A stretch of DNA of 8,811 nucleotides, taken from assembly GCA_024278015.1 (NCBI GenBank), contig JAJRUC010000043.1, positions 1 to 8,811 on the forward strand, in the 5' to 3' direction. Both the position numbers and the translations under genes were made by a program. Origin of the DNA: Chloroflexota bacterium. GTDB lineage: Bacteria > Chloroflexota > Anaerolineae > 4572-78. Shown one piece after another: positions 6,063-8,811 of the stretch (within the stretch, counting starts at the first letter, position 1; each line of letters opens with the position of its first letter). The notes under the pieces were generated by a model. That model did not search any database and had not been told where the DNA came from. It was given only the letters and a program-made list of their open reading frames with translations.

Positions 6063-6150
6063 ATTGGGCTGAAATAATGCGGCTCAAACGAAGGTTGTTG
6101 GGTCTGATTCAAATTTTCAAACCAAATTCCAACATTGTTATTATGAATAA

Positions 6151-6179
6151 TTGAGAAAAAAAGGATATAGTAGTATTAT
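6151..6179 (+). promoter_or_regulatory. Promoter for the 64-residue protein
   Basis: TTGAGA (6151-6156, 5/6) and TATTAT (6174-6179, 5/6) are separated by 17 bp. A TATAAT at 6179-6184 overlaps but has no -35 at correct spacing. Transcription would start near 6186. Two ATGCAT palindromes (6183-6188 and 6211-6216), 28 bp apart, lie at and after the start and could be operator half-sites. Confidence 0.6.
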
Positions 6180-6232
6180 ATAATGCATTCAGCCACACAA
6201 GTTAATAATGATGCATTTGAGGGAGGACAACC

Positions 6233-6427
6233 GTGAACGGGAATGGAAATTACCAACGGCTGGTGTTGACGCAACACGAATTTGAATATGTGGAACAAAT
6301 GCTGGATTACGGCTCCACAATGGACCAGGCTTTGTTCCAAATTCGACCGCACCTGTATCAGGAGGATGGACGGCTGAAAGACAACATCATTCTGGTACAC
6401 CGGGAATTGTTGAATTTTCTGAACTAA
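6233..6427 (+). CDS. Small protein of unknown function (64 residues)
   Basis: I do not recognise a family. The gene looks real. It has a promoter at 6151-6179, a strong Shine-Dalgarno (GGGAGGA, 6221-6227) 5 nt before the GTG start, and an intrinsic terminator 34 bp after the stop, so it is a complete monocistronic unit. The 64-residue product is soluble, with no membrane segment or signal peptide, and is probably mostly helical: residues 14-23 (QHEFEYVEQM) and 48-63 (LKDNIILVHRELLNFL) look like amphipathic helices. It has acidic and aromatic residues and no Cys or metal motif. It could be a small regulatory or adaptor protein, but nothing in the sequence shows which. The upstream neighbour is divergent (kinase), and the downstream CotH-like gene has its own promoter. 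No evidence ties it to either. Confidence 0.75.
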   Translation: MNGNGNYQRLVLTQHEFEYVEQMLDYGSTMDQALFQIRPHLYQEDGRLKDNIILVHRELLNFLN

Positions 6428-6461
6428 CCTGACCATCCGATTGCTACGCAACTATCACCTG

Positions 6462-6489
6462 GGCAGGGGAATTATCCCCTGCCTTTTTT
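6462..6489 (+). terminator. Intrinsic terminator after the 64-residue protein gene
   Basis: GGCAGGGGA (6462-6470) pairs perfectly with TCCCCTGCC (6475-6483) around a 4-nt ATTA loop. Six T follow (6484-6489). This is a textbook rho-independent terminator and the only clear one in the window. Confidence 0.94.
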
Positions 6490-6575
6490 GTGCAACAAGA
6501 CAGGTAAACGGGTTGTCACGTCTCCGGCGTAACCTGCGGGTCAAAACAAGAATTACGGCAAGACCATTCTCCTGG

Positions 6576-6604
6576 TAGACATAACAATAGAATTGGGTTA
6601 TAAT
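6576..6604 (+). promoter_or_regulatory. Promoter for the CotH-like/CARDB gene
   Basis: TAGACA (6576-6581, 5/6 to TTGACA) and TATAAT (6599-6604, 6/6) are separated by exactly 17 bp, the best core promoter in the window. Transcription would begin near 6611, leaving a leader of about 91 nt. Confidence 0.65.
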
Positions 6605-6656
6605 ACATACCATCGAATTACCAACGCCCTCCCCCCATAACGCTCGGCGGCGCGGC

Positions 6657-6679
6657 GCAACGGTCAGTTACCCCGTTGC
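6657..6679 (+). promoter_or_regulatory. Leader hairpin upstream of the CotH-like gene
   Basis: GCAACGG (6657-6663) and CCGTTGC (6673-6679) form a perfect 7-bp stem with a 9-nt loop, ending 10 nt before the GGAGG Shine-Dalgarno (6690-6694). It may stabilise the leader or affect translation initiation. Function is unproven. Confidence 0.4.
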
Positions 6680-6701
6680 CACCGGCCCCGGAGGCAGGTT
6701 C

Positions 6702-8811
6702 ATGGTTGTTTCTCTGGTTGCGGTGGTGAACGACGCCGATTTCAATGAAATTATCACCCGTTACCAATGCCGCTTGCACATCAAGGCCCGGCTGGAGGCA
6801 GACGGCCTCAGCTATGCCGGCGCCCGGCTGGCCTTGCGTTGCACCCCGGCCCTGACTTACCCCAAAAAAGACTTCGAGCTGGTATTCGACAACGCCCGAC
6901 TCTTCCAAAACCGCTATCGACGGCTGTGGCTGGAGGCCGTTTATCCGGACCAAAGCCTCATCCGCACCCGGCTGGCCCTGACTCTGGCCGCCGGCACCAA
7001 AATGCCCGTGCCCGCCCACTGGCAGGCCCACCTGACCGTTAAGAATGAACAGGGCGACACCCTGTACGGCGGCCTTTACACGGCCGTCCAGCCCATGGAA
7101 GATATGCTGCTGAACCGGACGGGCCGCCGGCGCGGAACGCTGTACCGGGCCGTCGGGCGCAACATCGACGGCGTTTTTGTGGGCGCCACCCTGCACCTGC
7201 CCGCCGCCCGCCTGCTAAAACGCATCTATCCCCAATGCCTGCCATTCGATGCCCCCCCCCCATCCCGGCCGGGCCGCCGGCGGCGCCTGTTCGCCTTCCT
7301 CGCCGGCTCGTCCGCCGCGCCGCATCAAAATTTGCCGGCCCTCATCAAAACGCTCAATGCGCCAGACAAGGCCGGCGTGCCGGCCAAAACCCTGAGCCGC
7401 CTCATCGACATGGAATCGTATCTCGATTTCCTGGCGGTGAATACGCTGGTGCAGAATAATCATGTGTACGATGGGAACTACTACCTCTTCCAGCGACCAA
7501 CAGACCGGCGCTGGCAAGTGACGGCCACAGATTACCTCTTCACCTTTGGCCGAAGCTGGTATGGCCGCAACGGCGTGCTGGAAAAAACCCTGCTGGAGCA
7601 AACGCCGGTCAAAGACGTGTGGCAAATGCGTAACCAGTTAAGCCGCCAGACGCTGACCAATCCGCACACCTTCGCCCGGTTTCGGGACAAGGTGCTGGCG
7701 ATGCTCAACACCACCTTCACCGAAGCCGCCCTGTTCCCCCAAATTGAGGCCATGTTCGATGAAATTACTCCGTTGGCCCAAACCGACAGCCTGAAATGGC
7801 CGTCGAATGACGATTTTGCCCGCGAAAAGGACCGCCTGAAAGCGTGGGTCAAACGCCGCCGCCGATTTCTGTACGCCGACCTGGGCCGCCCGGTCATCAC
7901 TGCCGGCGCCCAGGCCGACAGCCGGGTCATCGCCCTGACGTTGAGCAACCCCACCCCCTCGGCGGGCGAAGATATTTTCTTTGAAGCCACCGTCCGGAAC
8001 GCCGGGCAGGCTTCCACAGAAAAAACCGTCGGCGTGGCTTTTTTGGTGGATGAACAATACATCACCTTCGGCACCACCGGCCCCATGTCTGCCGCCGAAA
8101 CCCGGCCGGTACGCGCTGTTTCGGCGTGGCGGGCCACCCCCGGCGGCCACAGCCTGATTGCCGTTGTCGATGATGTCAATCGCTACCCGGAAATTTCAGA
8201 AACCAACAATCAGCGCGAAATCCGGTTTTGGGTGGAAACGCGCCCGGCCGGGCCGCCCCTGAGCGACGCGCGGCTTCAGGACATCGCCTTTGAACGCCTG
8301 CCCGCCGGGCGGGTGCGCCTGGCCGCGCTGGTGCAAAACGCGGGCCGGGCCGACACCACCGACCTGGTGGGCGTCGCCTTTTTTGTCGATGGCCGGTACG
8401 CCACCTTCGGCGTCATTCCTCCCCTGGCCGCCGGGCAATCGCAGGCCGTGCGGGCCAATGCTCCCCTGGCCCTGGCCGGCACGCATCAAATTACGGCCAT
8501 TGTCGATGACGTGAACCGGTTTGCCGAAACGGATGAGACCAACAACACCCTGTCCCGGTCCGTCAATTTCGGCAACCCGCCGGCCGGCTGGGCCGATGCG
8601 GTGGTGCTGGAGGCAGGGTTGGGGCCGGGCCGGCTGGCCGAAGGAGACAATGTTTATTTTGAAGCCACCGTCAAAAATCAGGGCGTGGCCGCCACCGGCA
8701 ATGTGGTGGGCGTGGCCTTTTTGGTAGACGGCCAGTACATCACCTTCGGCACCACGGCGGCCATGCCCCCCGGCGCGGTGCAAACCATCCGGGCCGTTTC
8801 GCCGTGGCAGG
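6702..8811 (+). CDS. CotH-kinase-like protein with tandem CARDB modules (3' end outside window)
   Basis: A continuous frame of 703 codons runs from ATG 6702 to the window edge. The start is firm: GGAGG sits 7 nt upstream, and no ATG, GTG or TTG occurs in frame back to a TAG at 6588. Residues 1-400 resemble a CotH-type atypical kinase: PKKDFELVFDN (53-63), YGGLYTAVQPMEDMLL (122-137), GTLYRA (145-150), a DxxSYLDFLAVN-like segment (237-247), VTATDYLFTFG (273-283) and a basic end at 386-400. CotH kinases phosphorylate secreted or coat proteins. Here the usual WDxD is TDYL, so the second Asp is Leu and catalysis is doubtful. Residues 405-511, 520-623 and 630-703 (cut) are beta-rich CARDB-like modules, each with VGVAFxVDxxYxTFG; the first two also end in VDDVNR...ETNN. 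CARDB modules are usually extracellular, yet I see no signal peptide. A C10 tract lies at 7252-7261. The CotH assignment is moderate; the CARDB repeats are clearer. Confidence 0.85.
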   Translation, partial: MVVSLVAVVNDADFNEIITRYQCRLHIKARLEADGLSYAGARLALRCTPALTYPKKDFELVFDNARLFQNRYRRLWLEAVYPDQSLIRTRLALTLAAGTKMPVPAHWQAHLTVKNEQGDTLYGGLYTAVQPMEDMLLNRTGRRRGTLYRAVGRNIDGVFVGATLHLPAARLLKRIYPQCLPFDAPPPSRPGRRRRLFAFLAGSSAAPHQNLPALIKTLNAPDKAGVPAKTLSRLIDMESYLDFLAVNTLVQNNHVYDGNYYLFQRPTDRRWQVTATDYLFTFGRSWYGRNGVLEKTLLEQTPVKDVWQMRNQLSRQTLTNPHTFARFRDKVLAMLNTTFTEAALFPQIEAMFDEITPLAQTDSLKWPSNDDFAREKDRLKAWVKRRRRFLYADLGRPVITAGAQADSRVIALTLSNPTPSAGEDIFFEATVRNAGQASTEKTVGVAFLVDEQYITFGTTGPMSAAETRPVRAVSAWRATPGGHSLIAVVDDVNRYPEISETNNQREIRFWVETRPAGPPLSDARLQDIAFERLPAGRVRLAALVQNAGRADTTDLVGVAFFVDGRYATFGVIPPLAAGQSQAVRANAPLALAGTHQITAIVDDVNRFAETDETNNTLSRSVNFGNPPAGWADAVVLEAGLGPGRLAEGDNVYFEATVKNQGVAATGNVVGVAFLVDGQYITFGTTAAMPPGAVQTIRAVSPWQ
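7252..7261 (+). repeat. C10 homopolymer inside the CotH-like coding sequence
   Basis: Ten consecutive C encode part of an Ala-Pro-Pro-Pro run (residues 184-187) at the start of a basic linker. Deleting one C would end translation at TGA 7393-7395. Adding one C would end it at the stop at 7457-7459. The uninterrupted frame on both sides shows that the present length is the in-frame state. Confidence 0.9.
7914..8811 (+). repeat. Tandem CARDB-module repeats in coding sequence
   Basis: Three modules of about 105-110 codons follow one another, the third cut by the window edge. Modules 1 and 3 share a perfect 20-nt identity (8058-8077 and 8736-8755) encoding YITFGTT, and most of the surrounding VGVAFLVD segment. 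Module 2 is more diverged (YATFGVI). The pattern suggests internal duplication, with 1 and 3 more alike than either is to 2. Confidence 0.75.

Noticed and set aside
5992..6087. 32-residue amino-terminal extension of isopentenyl phosphate kinase
   Set aside because: It contains the extended -10 promoter. ATG 5991 has its own Shine-Dalgarno and the conserved amino terminus.
6208..6285. 25-codon upstream frame overlapping the 64-residue gene
   Set aside because: It lacks its own ribosome site, is out of frame with the main gene, and has a basic, low-complexity product. A leader peptide cannot be supported.
6618..7196. 192-codon minus-strand open frame, and similar minus-strand frames to 8783
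   Set aside because: These are shadows of the GC-rich CotH-like/CARDB gene. They show low-complexity Gly/Ala/Arg/Gln composition, while the plus frame is continuous for 703 codons with repeated domains.

Overview
The window looks like chromosomal DNA from a GC-rich bacterium. A member of Chloroflexota (Anaerolineae or Chloroflexia grade) is my best guess. The main clue is a bacterial isopentenyl phosphate kinase, which among bacteria is best known from this phylum (for example Roseiflexus). A CotH-like/CARDB protein and several palindromic intergenic repeat elements fit the same guess. This is inference, not a taxonomic assignment. There is no tRNA, rRNA, CRISPR array or recognisable transposase. 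No gene-free stretch exceeds about 275 bases.

Layout, left to right. (1) 1-761, minus: amino-terminal part of an amidohydrolase resembling 8-oxoguanine deaminase, interrupted by an in-frame TAA although homology continues in the same frame to the window edge. (2) 762-989: repeat-rich spacer. (3) 990-1976, minus: HAL2/SAL1-type 3'(2'),5'-bisphosphate nucleotidase. (4) 1977-2130: spacer with three consecutive small stem-loops. (5) 2131-2610, minus: low-molecular-weight protein tyrosine phosphatase. (6) 2611-2744: divergent promoter region with two extended -10 promoters and a 10-bp inverted repeat at the phosphatase start. (7) 2745-5168, plus: likely operon of yigZ/IMPACT, crcB fluoride channel, and a DUF190 (PII-like) protein with four CBS domains. 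A GC-rich palindromic element lies between the last two genes. (8) 5179-5991, minus: isopentenyl phosphate kinase, convergent with the operon (10-bp gap). (9) 6233-6427, plus: 64-residue protein of unknown function with its own promoter, Shine-Dalgarno site and strong intrinsic terminator. (10) 6702-8811, plus: a long open frame running off the right edge, with a CotH-kinase-like region followed by at least three CARDB-type modules.

Most genes are unrelated housekeeping or stress functions: nucleotide salvage or detoxification, PAP removal, tyrosine phosphatase signalling, translation-associated IMPACT protein, fluoride export, and isoprenoid precursor synthesis. The clearest functional pairing is CrcB with the DUF190-CBS protein, which suggests ligand-controlled fluoride efflux. 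No fluoride riboswitch was found upstream of the operon. The most unusual object is the CotH-like/CARDB protein: it has no obvious signal peptide, lacks one Asp of the usual CotH WDxD motif, and carries a ten-C homopolymer inside its coding sequence.
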